DNA of 35,900 bases from Athalassotoga sp049965695 (GCF_049965695.1 NZ_JBMFWB010000020.1:1-35900); one strand, 5' to 3'. Positions 24,211 to 32,359 are shown, numbered from the stretch's first letter. Program-made: numbers and translations. Notes: generated by a model not told the origin, from the letters alone.

Positions 24211-25278
24211 TTAGAAATCCCATATTTTTTCAACATATTCCGAGGTCATGGATCTAAGAAGGGCTCCGTACGTCAATCTGAATTTCAAAATGCTTCCGAT
24301 ATCAAGTTCACCATTAAACTCTGTCACGTCTAAGACCATGTGATCGCTTGACGCATGTAAAACTTTTATGCCTTTTTCCAGAGGTATCATGCCGTCGGGC
24401 TGGATATCCTGTTCTCCTATTGCGATTATCGCTTTAAGTCTATTTCCAAAGTCTTCAAAGACCGGTACTCTGCCCATTGCATCTCTTCCAATTTTGCCGT
24501 AAGGAACAGATGGTTTTGTTTTTAATTCGATGATCTCGGCTTCGAGGGTGAAAGTGTCTTGTCTGAGAAAGGGAAAGGATCTGTTGTTTGTCGTATCAGT
24601 TCCAAGTATTATGGATTCTCCAAGACGATAGCCATTTATTTCTTTCGGAAGGGTATTGTTTTCGATTAGATAAATAGCCGCTGTGTTTCCACCGCTCACG
24701 ATTTTGAAATTAGTCCCTTTATTTCTTATCTTTCTTGCTATATCGGAAAGCAAATTCATGTTTTCGGTATCCGGCACGACGCCACCGTAACACCCAAGAT
24801 TCGTGCCTATTCCGTAAAGTTCTACGCCTTTGATTTGCGAAGCCTTGGTCACTTCATCGACGGCATTTTCAAACCAGACGCCTTCTCTCAGATCACCCAC
24901 ATCTACCATGTAAATGATTTTCTGGCGTTTTCCTTTATTCATGGCAATCTTGCCGATAATTTCAACTGTTTTTAATTCCGAAACAAGTGTTATGTCTACG
25001 TATTTGACCAAATCTTCTATTTCGCTTGGCATGGGAATTCTCAACAACATGAAAGGGCCATTTACACCGGCCATTTTCATTCTTTTTATGTTTGCGATTC
25101 TTGAATCTCCTATTATATCAACACCATTTTCAAGGTAAAGTTTTGCAAGGGATGGCTCACCTTTTGTGACTTTGACCACACCCGTAAGTTCGATTCCCCT
25201 CTCATGACACATCTGGGATATTTTCTTAACGTTATGAATTATGGCCTCTTTGTTTGATATAAGTCTTGGATATCCCAT
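24211..25278 (-). CDS. PLP-dependent amino-acid racemase (alanine/ornithine racemase family)
   Basis: Fold-type III PLP enzyme of 355 residues that interconverts L- and D-amino acids. The PLP lysine is expected in ELTGVVKVTKG (about K36). VDVGDLREGVW and GIGTNLGCYGG match the ornithine-racemase (Orr)-type branch. SGGNTAAIYLIENN and RLGESIILGTDTT support the same branch, which differs from classical Alr/YggS proteins. In Thermotogota such an enzyme could supply D-Lys or D-Ala for peptidoglycan; the substrate cannot be decided here. The ATG is preceded by GAGGAGGAGAAA. It lies 10 bases after smpB in transcription order, and its 3' end faces the NIF3 gene with only 2 bases between. Confidence 0.85.
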   Translation of the reverse strand: MGYPRLISNKEAIIHNVKKISQMCHERGIELTGVVKVTKGEPSLAKLYLENGVDIIGDSRIANIKRMKMAGVNGPFMLLRIPMPSEIEDLVKYVDITLVSELKTVEIIGKIAMNKGKRQKIIYMVDVGDLREGVWFENAVDEVTKASQIKGVELYGIGTNLGCYGGVVPDTENMNLLSDIARKIRNKGTNFKIVSGGNTAAIYLIENNTLPKEINGYRLGESIILGTDTTNNRSFPFLRQDTFTLEAEIIELKTKPSVPYGKIGRDAMGRVPVFEDFGNRLKAIIAIGEQDIQPDGMIPLEKGIKVLHASSDHMVLDVTEFNGELDIGSILKFRLTYGALLRSMTSEYVEKIWDF

Positions 25279-25288
25279 TTTCTCCTCC

Positions 25289-25735
25289 TCACTCGTATTT
25301 TATTTTTTTCCTCAAGTTCATGTCTATTTCCTTTTTTACCATGTCTTCTCTTTTATCGTAAAGATGTTTGCCGCGCGCAAGTGCTATTTCAACTTTTGCC
25401 TTTCCTTTTTCGTTAAAGTAAACTCTCAACGGTACTATGGTTAAGCCCTTTTGATCTATTTTCGAATTAAGGCGGATGATCTCCTTCTTGTGCATAAGAA
25501 GTCTTCTTCTTCTAAGAGGATCGTGATTGAAAATGTTACCTCCCGCGTATGGCGCTATATGCATGTTTTCGATGAAAAGTTCTCCGTTTCTTATTATGCA
25601 ATAAGCATCGTTTATGTTCGCACTGCTATTACGCAAGGATTTAACTTCTGTCCCTTTGAGTTCAATTCCAGTTTCGAATTTGTCCAAAATTTCGTAATTA
25701 TGACGTGCTTTTGAATTGGTCGTGACTATTTTCAA
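25289..25735 (-). CDS. smpB: SsrA-binding protein
   Basis: Binds tmRNA and brings it to stalled ribosomes for trans-translation. The 148-residue protein has the OB-fold core with NSKARHNYEILDKFETGIEL at the start, GTEVKSLRNSSANINDAY, HIAPYAGGN and the basic C-terminal tail (ALARGKHLYDKREDM, ending KKIKYE) that enters the decoding centre. The start is a TTG at 25735, with GAGGGAA upstream; it lies 38 bases inside the 3' end of the nrnA-type gene, so translation is probably coupled. The tmRNA gene itself is not in the window. Confidence 0.96.
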   Translation of the reverse strand: MKIVTTNSKARHNYEILDKFETGIELKGTEVKSLRNSSANINDAYCIIRNGELFIENMHIAPYAGGNIFNHDPLRRRRLLMHKKEIIRLNSKIDQKGLTIVPLRVYFNEKGKAKVEIALARGKHLYDKREDMVKKEIDMNLRKKIKYE

Positions 25736-26702
25736 TTATAAATTCCCTCGCTTTTTTTATAACTTTATCAATCGTCTCTTTAAGATCAACTTCCTTTATG
25801 CTGCATCCCGATGCCCTTATATGGCCTCCGCCGCCAAAATAAACGGCTAATTCGCTGACATCGATGTAATCTTTTGATCTGAATGAAATATTCACCTGAT
25901 TTTTGGGCCATTCTATGAATAAAATCGCAACTTCCACACCGTATATGGATCTTATTTCACCGACAAATCCGCCGGTTTCATCGTCGGTACAGTTATTTCT
26001 ATCGAGCATATCGTAAGACACGTAAGCCCATGCAAGCTTCCCGTCCATATCGACGGTTAAAGTGTTAAGCATCTCCGAAAATAATTTTAACTCTTTAAGG
26101 GTTTGATGTTCAAGTACGGCTGAAGATATTTTTTGTATGTTGGCACCCTTTTCGACAAGGTTAGCGGCATAACGGAATACTTTGGCATCCGTGTTTGAAT
26201 ATTTGAAAAATCCCGTATCGGTTGCGATTCCGAGTAAATTTATGCCGGCCAGTTTTGAATCATATTCAATGCCCAATTTTTGCGCTATTTCGTAAACAAT
26301 GACGGCCGTCGCGGCATAATTCGAGTCGTAAAAATCAAGTTTACCAAAGCCAACATTCGTTCTGTGGTGATCGAGCGTTATATCTGGTTTCCCATCTTTC
26401 AAAAGTGAAGCGCCATCGCCAATTCTTGATATTTCAGAGGCATCAACGGTGACGGATGTATCGTAATCGTATCCTTTCAATTCTTCCAATCCTTTTATTT
26501 CTGAAACACCTTCTAAATCTTGATAAAACCATGGTATGTGGTCTGCTATACATCCTTCTGCGATCTTACCCATCTTTCTGAGTATAAGAGTCAAAGAAGC
26601 AACAGAACTTATATCATCTCCGTCTGGCTTTATATGGCCAATTATCAAAAACTTCTTGCCTTTCTTAAGCCTTTCGACTATATCGTCCAATTGAACAAGC
26701 AT
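25698..26702 (-). CDS. nrnA: NrnA-type DHH/DHHA1 phosphoesterase (nano-RNase / pAp phosphatase)
   Basis: Cytosolic manganese-dependent phosphoesterase that degrades short RNA oligonucleotides and/or pAp; cyclic-dinucleotide intermediates are also possible substrates. DHH-family motifs are in order: GHIKPDGDDISS (residues about 22-33), VTVDASEISRIG, the DHH motif in TLDHHRTNVGF, and ATDTGFFKYS. The C-terminal DHHA1 domain ends with GGGGHIRASGCS. The usual DGDAIGS motif is DGDDISS here, a mild variation. Length (334) is typical. GGAGATG precedes the ATG. It has its own strong promoter and overlaps smpB by 38 bases, so nrnA-smpB-racemase form an operon. Confidence 0.9.
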   Translation of the reverse strand: MLVQLDDIVERLKKGKKFLIIGHIKPDGDDISSVASLTLILRKMGKIAEGCIADHIPWFYQDLEGVSEIKGLEELKGYDYDTSVTVDASEISRIGDGASLLKDGKPDITLDHHRTNVGFGKLDFYDSNYAATAVIVYEIAQKLGIEYDSKLAGINLLGIATDTGFFKYSNTDAKVFRYAANLVEKGANIQKISSAVLEHQTLKELKLFSEMLNTLTVDMDGKLAWAYVSYDMLDRNNCTDDETGGFVGEIRSIYGVEVAILFIEWPKNQVNISFRSKDYIDVSELAVYFGGGGHIRASGCSIKEVDLKETIDKVIKKAREFIIENSHDQFKSTS

Positions 26703-26731
26703 TTAAATCATCTCCATTAACTTGAGTATCT

Positions 26732-26761
26732 ATTATATTTCTTTTAAAAGTGAAATGTCAA
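26732..26761 (-). promoter_or_regulatory. Promoter of the nrnA-smpB-racemase operon
   Basis: On the minus strand consensus TTGACA (26756-26761) and TATAAT (26732-26737) are separated by 18 bases. The spacer contains the 15-nt TTCACTTTTAAAAGA (26740-26754) with palindromic core CTTTTAAAAG. The identical 15-mer occurs in the predicted promoter of the neighbouring efflux-pump gene. Confidence 0.8.
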
Positions 26762-26767
26762 ATTGTT

Positions 26768-28195
26768 TCAAATTTTATCCCATACAGGTTTTTTACCCCT
26801 CATGAAAGATAGAATGGCCGCCGTTATGCTTATAAAAAGTGATATGTAAAAAGCGATCCTTAGATCTTGAATAAAAGTATCTATAAATATGCCTTCGGAT
26901 CCGATTTGTATTCCTGCAAAAAGTGCCTGCATCGCTTTAGGCGTCATTCCTGAAGATGTAATTGCAAATGCAAGTGCTATGCTGACGACCGATCCTGCGT
27001 TGTTCATCATGACGCGGGTACCAGATGCGATACCTCTTTTATTTGCGGGAACAGATCCCATTATGGCGTTGTTATTCGGTGAATTGAACATTCCAGATCC
27101 AAAGCCCATTATCATCTGCCAAAGTATGATTTCAAAAAATGAAGTTTGTGCTCTTATAAATGTGAATCCAAAAAGACCTGCTGCCATCACAAGAAGGCCT
27201 ATCGTGCTTAATTCTCTTGAACCGTATTTATCTGAAAGTATTCCGCTTATAGGGGCTGCAATCATCATAGCCAAAGCAAAAGGTGTCAACATGAGGCCTG
27301 CCTGAAAAGGATTCATGGATTTTATGCCCTGAAGGTAAAAAATGAGTAAAAATGTCAAAGCGCCATTTGCTATACCGTTGAAAAGTGTTGATGTATAAGC
27401 AAAACCAAGTAATCTGTTTTTGAAAAACGTTAAATCCAAGACCGGCTGTTTTGATATCGATTCCACGTAGATGAAAAGTGCCATCAGTATAGCACCGATG
27501 ATAAATCCCAAAATGGTTGTCATCGAATCCCATCCGTAAAGTCCGCCAAAACTCATGGCCATAAGTATTCCAAAAAGTCCACCCGTCAAAGTTATTGCTC
27601 CAGGCCAATCAAATTTTTGATTTGAAGGCATTTTTTCGACTTCTCTTATTTGAAGCCAGGCCCATATTGTTCCTACGATCCCAAGCGGTACGTTGAAGAA
27701 AAATACCCATCTCCAGCCAAGTAAACTCGTAAAAAGTCCTCCGATGACAGGGCCTAAAGTAAAGCCGACGGCAACAACCATGGCATTTATGCCAAGCGCT
27801 CTTCCCAGTTCAGTGCGTGGAAAGGCATCCGTGACTATTGCGGCACTGTTTGCGACCATCAAAGCCCCTCCCACTGATTGAATGATTCTCATTAAAAGCA
27901 ATTCCGGACCATTTTGAGAAAGACCGGCGAAAAGCGATGCGATCGTGAAAATTAAAAATCCCCAGACGTAAAGTTGTTTTCTTCCAAACATGTCAGCGAT
28001 GCGACCAATTGCCGGTACGAGAATTGTTACGGAAAGCATGTAACTCATTATCACCCATATGACAAGGATCATCGACGTATTCAACTCTTTTGTTATGTTC
28101 GGAAGCGCTATAAGCAGTGCACTGCTATTCATGACAGATACAAAAGCACCCAAACTCGTTGCAGACAAAGCCTTCCACTTGTACTGAATTGCCAT
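26768..28195 (-). CDS. Major facilitator superfamily drug exporter, DHA2 (14-helix) family
   Basis: Proton-driven efflux pump of the EmrB/QacA type in the inner membrane. The 475 residues contain about 14 hydrophobic helices. The motif A region is GRIADMFGRKQLYVWG after helix 2. A motif C-like VGFTLGPVIGG lies in helix 5, and FNSPNNNAIMGSVPANKRG sits in the C-terminal half. Helix 1 begins SLGAFVSVMNSSALLIALP, also typical for DHA2 proteins. No membrane-fusion partner is adjacent. AGGAGG lies about 12 bases before the ATG, a long spacing. The gene has its own predicted promoter; the upstream region also contains structured element copy B. The substrate is unknown. Confidence 0.92.
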   Translation of the reverse strand: MAIQYKWKALSATSLGAFVSVMNSSALLIALPNITKELNTSMILVIWVIMSYMLSVTILVPAIGRIADMFGRKQLYVWGFLIFTIASLFAGLSQNGPELLLMRIIQSVGGALMVANSAAIVTDAFPRTELGRALGINAMVVAVGFTLGPVIGGLFTSLLGWRWVFFFNVPLGIVGTIWAWLQIREVEKMPSNQKFDWPGAITLTGGLFGILMAMSFGGLYGWDSMTTILGFIIGAILMALFIYVESISKQPVLDLTFFKNRLLGFAYTSTLFNGIANGALTFLLIFYLQGIKSMNPFQAGLMLTPFALAMMIAAPISGILSDKYGSRELSTIGLLVMAAGLFGFTFIRAQTSFFEIILWQMIMGFGSGMFNSPNNNAIMGSVPANKRGIASGTRVMMNNAGSVVSIALAFAITSSGMTPKAMQALFAGIQIGSEGIFIDTFIQDLRIAFYISLFISITAAILSFMRGKKPVWDKI

Positions 28196-28232
28196 GATTG
28201 TTGCATTCCTCCTTATGTTTTTACGCTCAATC

Positions 28233-28262
28233 TTCTAAAACTCTTTTAAAAGTGAATTACAA
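28233..28262 (-). promoter_or_regulatory. Possible promoter of the DHA2 exporter gene
   Basis: On the minus strand TTGTAA (28257-28262) and TTAGAA (28233-28238) are 18 bases apart, a weak promoter. The spacer holds TTCACTTTTAAAAGA (28242-28256), identical to the one in the nrnA promoter at the same place relative to -35 and -10. A shared regulator binding CTTTTAAAAG is possible. Confidence 0.45.
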
Positions 28263-28272
28263 AACTCGCTAT

Positions 28273-28384
28273 CGGCGGAGGGCAGGATATCCTCTCGGTG
28301 GCCGACGCTGCGCAGCGAGGACCAGACACCGAGAGGGTACCTGCCGGAGCACATAGAGTTCACAATTAAAGTTGAATCAGTATA
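28273..28384 (+). repeat. Structured dispersed element, copy B
   Basis: The 65-nt core (28281-28345) is bounded by GGCAGG and CCTGCC, which pair. Inside, CCTCTCGGTG (28291-28300) pairs perfectly with CACCGAGAGG (28327-28336). The tip contains the 12-bp self-complementary CGCTGCGCAGCG (28306-28317). Flanks AACTC...GAGTT extend the hairpin. It matches copy A (22535-22642) in length and bounding motifs. It lies between yifB and the exporter gene, both on the opposite strand, with its core about 85 bases upstream of the exporter start. Confidence 0.75.
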
Positions 28385-28463
28385 TTTTCTCACAACTTAA
28401 ATTAACCTTCCGTTGCGAATTTTGGATGAAAAGCAAAAAACTGATTTGCCGTATGATGAAGAT

Positions 28464-29972
28464 CTAAATCGAAAGATTCTCTCTTTTTCTGTATTGCAAG
28501 GCCTCAGCGATGTGTGAAAGAGATATATTTTCGGATTTGGCGAGGTCTGCTATCGTTCTTGATACTTTTAACATCTTCTCCATTACCCTTGCCGTCAATC
28601 CCAATTTCTTTGATGCGTTTTTGAAAAAATCTTCTTCTTTTTCTCCGAGTTTGCAAAACTTTGAGACCTCAGACGCACTCATTTTCCCGTTCAATTTTCC
28701 TGATCTTTTCATCTGAATTTCAACGGCCTCCATGACCCTTTCTCTTATTTTCAAAGAAGATTCAGAGGATTTCATCGAGGTATATTTATCGTAATCGACT
28801 TTTGGAACGTCGATGAAAATATCTATTCTATCTTCTATCGGTCCCGATATCTTTTTGTTGTATCTTTCTATTTCAGGTATCGAACATGTGCAATGATGAA
28901 TTCCGTCTTCAACGCCAAACCAACCGCACTTGCAGGGATTTTGCGAACCGATGAGTATGAAGCGCGCCGGATACGAATGGGTCTCTTTTATTCTTGAAAT
29001 GGTGACGATGCCATCTTCTAAAGGTTGTCTCAATGCCTCAAGCACATCTCTTCTGAACTCGGGAAGTTCATCCATGAACAGCACACCGTTATGTGCAAGC
29101 GTTATTTCGCCCGGCTTTGCTCTGTCGCCACCTCCCACCATTGCCGCAAGGGATGCGCTGTGATGGGGTGAGCGAAATGGTCTGGATGTTACAGGCCCTC
29201 CGTCAAGAAGGCCTGCTATTGAATAGATCTTTGTCGATTCTAAAATTTCATCGAAAGTCATCGGCGGTAAAATTGTGGGAAACCTTCTCGCAAGCATAGT
29301 TTTCCCAACGCCGGGAGGTCCTTTCATAAGCACGTTGTGAAAGCCTGTTGCGGAAATTTCAAGTGCGCGTTTTGCGAGTTCCTGACCTCTTACTTCTGAA
29401 AAATCAACTTCATAACTGTTTTGGGCAACGCTTATGCCTTTGAATTCAATTTCATGAAATGATTCTGTCTGTGACATTATTCTCACAACCGTTTGAAGAT
29501 CATCACAGGCATATATGCGTTTGCCTTTAAGCAGAGAAACTTCTGGAATGTTATCGGAGGGTATTATCGCATTCATCGAGGAGGATTTTGCTATCATGAT
29601 CGGCAATGCTCCATCCACTCTTCTCAATTTACCGTCAAGACCGAGTTCGCCTATCAAAAGCCACTCTTGATGCACTTCTATTTTACCTGAGGCCATAAGA
29701 ATCGCTATCGCTATGGGAAGATCAAGCAACGTGCCTTCTTTCTTCGCATCTCCAGGGGCAAGATTGACGGTTATGTAACCATGTGGCACTTCAAAACCGC
29801 TGTTTTTTATCGCACTCATGACTCTTTTCTTGCTTTCTTTTATTGCCGTATCGCCAAGACCGACTATTTCCAATTCCTGTCTGACGGATCTCATGTTGAG
29901 ATCGGCTTCAACTTCAACATTGAGCACATCGAGTCCTGCGAGAATCGCACTTTTAACCTTTGAGTAATGCAA
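28464..29972 (-). CDS. comM: YifB/ComM family Mg-chelatase-like AAA+ ATPase
   Basis: Cytosolic AAA+ protein of 502 residues; family members (ComM) act as hexameric helicases that promote branch migration during natural transformation, though the role outside competent Proteobacteria is less clear. The N-terminal ChlI-like domain (LAPGDAKKEGTLLDLPIAIA) precedes the ATPase with Walker A GPPGVGKTMLARRFPTILPP (about residues 217-236). Walker B is GVLFMDELPEF, and a QNPCKCGW zinc-type segment plus HCTCSIPEIERY follow, with a C-terminal helical domain at the end. The start is a TTG at 29972, with GGGGGAGG upstream. No other competence or dprA/topA genes are next to it. Confidence 0.92.
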   Translation of the reverse strand: MHYSKVKSAILAGLDVLNVEVEADLNMRSVRQELEIVGLGDTAIKESKKRVMSAIKNSGFEVPHGYITVNLAPGDAKKEGTLLDLPIAIAILMASGKIEVHQEWLLIGELGLDGKLRRVDGALPIMIAKSSSMNAIIPSDNIPEVSLLKGKRIYACDDLQTVVRIMSQTESFHEIEFKGISVAQNSYEVDFSEVRGQELAKRALEISATGFHNVLMKGPPGVGKTMLARRFPTILPPMTFDEILESTKIYSIAGLLDGGPVTSRPFRSPHHSASLAAMVGGGDRAKPGEITLAHNGVLFMDELPEFRRDVLEALRQPLEDGIVTISRIKETHSYPARFILIGSQNPCKCGWFGVEDGIHHCTCSIPEIERYNKKISGPIEDRIDIFIDVPKVDYDKYTSMKSSESSLKIRERVMEAVEIQMKRSGKLNGKMSASEVSKFCKLGEKEEDFFKNASKKLGLTARVMEKMLKVSRTIADLAKSENISLSHIAEALQYRKRENLSI

Positions 29973-29996
29973 GTGAAACCTCCCCCTTTCTCAAAG

Positions 29997-30024
29997 ATTA
30001 TACACTATAACCAAGGAGGTGCAA
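29997..30024 (-). promoter_or_regulatory. Promoter of yifB/comM
   Basis: On the minus strand TTGCAC (30019-30024) and TATAAT (29997-30002) are 16 bases apart. The -35 box overlaps the ribosome site of the divergent membrane-protein gene. On the plus strand TATACA/TATAAC in the same AT-rich patch may serve that gene. Confidence 0.55.
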
Positions 30025-30026
30025 TT

Positions 30027-30653
30027 GTGAATTGGATCAATTTTTTGGAAGCCGTTATAATCATAATAGCGGTTTATTTGCCTTTACTTTTGGGAAAAAG
30101 CAAGAAAAATGAGGAAAATCTCTTCTGGGCGTCTATGGCTTCTCTTACCCTTGCCATAGTTGCAACTTTTGTGACCGGCAACGCAAACATGGGAAATTTC
30201 AACTTTTCAAGTGCTTTACCGATAATTGTGGCACTTATCGCCGGATTTATATCTTATGGAATTCATGATCTGAATTTCAAACTTCAAAGTACAAAGTTAT
30301 CTCCTATAACCTGGCTGATTTTTATTCCGGTAACTGAAAACTTGGTTTTCAGGCATATAGGTCTGTTTTACACCTCTGAATGGGTTTTTAAGATACAGAT
30401 ATTGGCGTGGTATTTAACGGTTAACGTGCTTCTCTTTGCCATAATAGCAGCCTTAATTTATTTTTTCATATATTTAAAAAATGGATTAACCCAGGCTCTT
30501 GTCGAAGCCGCGATATTTTTTGTGATTGGATTGATAGCCGGCTACATTTACGTGAATTATGGCCTGCTAATGGCAATTGTTTCCGAACTTGTCTTCAACC
30601 TTTGGAGGGTCATATTTGGCATGTTGCACGCGAAAATCAAGGAATCTGCCTGA
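30027..30653 (+). CDS. Membrane protein resembling CPBP (CAAX-protease-like) family with altered motifs
   Basis: A 208-residue protein with about six hydrophobic helices. I start it at the GTG at 30027 because AAGGAGGTG lies 5 bases before it. Two segments look like the conserved ones of CPBP intramembrane proteases: PVTENLVFRHIGLFY in place of the EExxxR motif, and GLIAGYIYVNYGLLMAIVSELVFNLW in place of GxxxGxxYxxxGSLWxxIxxHxxxN. The second Glu of the first motif is Asn, and the last-motif His is Glu, so catalysis is doubtful; it may be a binding or scaffolding relative. This assignment is by eye and tentative. It is divergent from yifB, and its 3' end overlaps the next gene by 17 bases. Confidence 0.5.
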   Translation: MNWINFLEAVIIIIAVYLPLLLGKSKKNEENLFWASMASLTLAIVATFVTGNANMGNFNFSSALPIIVALIAGFISYGIHDLNFKLQSTKLSPITWLIFIPVTENLVFRHIGLFYTSEWVFKIQILAWYLTVNVLLFAIIAALIYFFIYLKNGLTQALVEAAIFFVIGLIAGYIYVNYGLLMAIVSELVFNLWRVIFGMLHAKIKESA

Positions 30654-31242
30654 TCAGCCATGATGATAGAGTCGATCCGACGGTCGGAAAGATCGCCGAT
30701 GAGATAGCACTCGCATACTGTGTGGCGGCAACGTAATTTGGGAAAACACCCGCAAAAAGGCTGAATTGACTTCCATACTGGATATCGAAGGCCGGTATAT
30801 TTTGACCTCTTAAAAGGTTAACTATCTTTAACACTCTGTCCGAGTATGGAGATGAAAGAATTTGGATGGAGAAGGTCGAACCGCCGGCAGCCGGATAGGC
30901 GAGAAAATATTGTTTGTTCATTTGAGTTATTTCGTAAAAATCGTTTACCGACAAAATCGGAATGAAATCTTCCAAATTTGTTGCCGTCACAGTGTTCAGG
31001 GGAAATGACGGAAGTGTTCTTGGCGCGTTTTCGAATAAGATAGAGTACTGCATGAAAGGCTTGGAAAGTTTTACAGGATTTATTTCTGATTTGAGAGTTG
31101 TGAGTTCACCGGAAAGTGCCTGAATAGTCGTCGTGTTGTTTGATATCTGGGTTTTAAGGGTTTGAACCGTCATATTTAGGCCGCTAAATAGAACCAAAAG
31201 AAAAACTGACAGTACAAGAATCACTATTTCGTAAATCGACAT
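30637..31242 (-). CDS. Membrane-anchored protein with SPOR-like C-terminal domain
   Basis: I do not recognise a named gene. The 201-residue product has an N-terminal hydrophobic helix (residues about 4-24) and a short coiled-coil region (VQTLKTQISNNTTTIQALSG). The C-terminal domain has FSIQILSSPYSDRVLKIVNL followed by a strand ending SQFSLFAGVFPNYVAATQYA. That spacing and the paired strand-helix pattern resemble SPOR domains, which bind denuded peptidoglycan glycan at septa. Orientation would place the domain in the periplasm. AGGAAGGTGATAGA precedes the ATG, and it has its own promoter. The SPOR assignment is inference. Confidence 0.5.
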   Translation of the reverse strand: MSIYEIVILVLSVFLLVLFSGLNMTVQTLKTQISNNTTTIQALSGELTTLKSEINPVKLSKPFMQYSILFENAPRTLPSFPLNTVTATNLEDFIPILSVNDFYEITQMNKQYFLAYPAAGGSTFSIQILSSPYSDRVLKIVNLLRGQNIPAFDIQYGSQFSLFAGVFPNYVAATQYASAISSAIFPTVGSTLSSWLIRQIP

Positions 31243-31269
31243 TCTATCACCTTCCTAAATTCAAAGATA

Positions 31270-31297
31270 ATTATAACATTGACATATTATATACCAA
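31270..31297 (-). promoter_or_regulatory. Promoter of the SPOR-like protein gene
   Basis: On the minus strand TTGGTA (31292-31297) and TATAAT (31270-31275) are 16 bases apart. The segment TTTGGTATATAATAT resembles the promoter region at 3005-3019, and it again borders a copy of the dispersed repeat, but in opposite relative orientation. Confidence 0.55.
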
Positions 31298-31300
31298 ACA

Positions 31301-31360
31301 AAATTCAAATTCCGAATCGCTTTTGCTTGACTGCTTACTTGTTGCCGATTACTCGTCACC
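31301..31360. repeat. Dispersed intergenic repeat, copy 3
   Basis: AAATTCCGAATCG, CTTTTGCTTGACTGCTTAC and TTGTTGCCGATTACTCGTCACC align with copy 1 at 2828-2917. The repeat enters the end of phoR: the last codons and the stop of phoR (NGDE, TAA) are made of repeat sequence. Confidence 0.65.
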
Positions 31361-32359
31361 GTTTTGTTTTTTCCTTTGATTTTTTGGAATTACAACGGTA
31401 AAGGTAGATCCCATCGTGTATCTTGATTCAACCTCTATTTTTGCGTTTATTATGTTAGAAAGATGCTTGACAAGCGCGAGTCCTAATCCCATACCTTTTG
31501 CGCTTGTTTCAGATGAATTTGAAGCCCGATAAAATCTTTCGAAGATCCTTGGAATTTCTTCTGCCTTTATGCCTATTCCGTTATCTTGAACGGATAACTT
31601 TATTGAATCTTCATCTTCCACAACTGAGATTTTAACATCGCTATCGGGATGTGAATACTTTATGGCGTTAGAAAGCAAATTCGTGGTTATCCTGTAAAGT
31701 GCCATTCCATCTGTGTAAACGAAGAGATTTTCAGGCACATCTAAAATCACGTTTATGTGCTTCGCCTTGCATCTGTAATCCATTTCTGCCCTTGCGTCTT
31801 CTGTCATTTGGTAGATGTTGACAAGCGAGAAGTGAGGAACGTATGATTTCATCTCGAGTTCGCTCAGCGAAAGCAGTTGATCTACGAGCTTTTCAAGTCT
31901 TTTAAGTTGTGCCATAGCCCTTTCGATACGATCTGCTTTCATTTTTTCATCCATTTCAGGATCTTTTATCATGGTGAGGAAGCCCTCGATTATTCCGAGA
32001 GGAGTCATGAATTCATGTGAAACGGCAGAAACGAAATCCGCTTTTGCACTTTCGAGCATCTTCACAGTGTTCAAATTTTCGAAGATCCATACCACTATTT
32101 CATCGTCTTTGAAAGTTGTTACTTTACATTCGATCTTTGTGGTGCCGAAATAAACGGGAAGTTGTTCGGTAAAAACAGAATCTTTAAGTGCGCTTTGCAA
32201 AGCGGCATCAATTTTGGAAAAAGAAATAACATCCGTGATTTTAACACTTCTTTGGAATGAAACTTTGAACAATTTGACTATCGCTTCGTTATGATCCACC
32301 ACGTTGAGATATCTATCCGTTGATATTATTCCTTCACTCACAAAATCAATTATTCTCAT
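31349..32359 (-). CDS. phoR: Sensor histidine kinase, PhoR-like, without membrane segments
   Basis: Kinase partner of the adjacent PhoB-like regulator. A PAS-like N-terminal domain (IISTDRYLNVVDHNEAIVKL) is followed by HisKA with the phospho-acceptor His in FVSAVSHEFMTPLGI (about H115). The HATPase domain follows with N box NLLSNAIKYS, G1 DNGIGI, F box FERFYR and G2 GMGLGLAL. The product has 336 residues and no transmembrane helix, so unlike E. coli PhoR it would be cytosolic and must sense the Pst/PhoU state by protein contact. Its ATG lies 14 bases inside the end of the regulator gene (translational coupling). The C-terminal codons come from a dispersed repeat. Confidence 0.9.
   Translation of the reverse strand: MRIIDFVSEGIISTDRYLNVVDHNEAIVKLFKVSFQRSVKITDVISFSKIDAALQSALKDSVFTEQLPVYFGTTKIECKVTTFKDDEIVVWIFENLNTVKMLESAKADFVSAVSHEFMTPLGIIEGFLTMIKDPEMDEKMKADRIERAMAQLKRLEKLVDQLLSLSELEMKSYVPHFSLVNIYQMTEDARAEMDYRCKAKHINVILDVPENLFVYTDGMALYRITTNLLSNAIKYSHPDSDVKISVVEDEDSIKLSVQDNGIGIKAEEIPRIFERFYRASNSSETSAKGMGLGLALVKHLSNIINAKIEVESRYTMGSTFTVVIPKNQRKKQNGDE

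Noticed and set aside
28273..28384. Riboswitch controlling the DHA2 exporter
   Set aside because: The core lies upstream of the predicted exporter promoter and matches a dispersed element found elsewhere away from exporters. No known riboswitch consensus was recognised.
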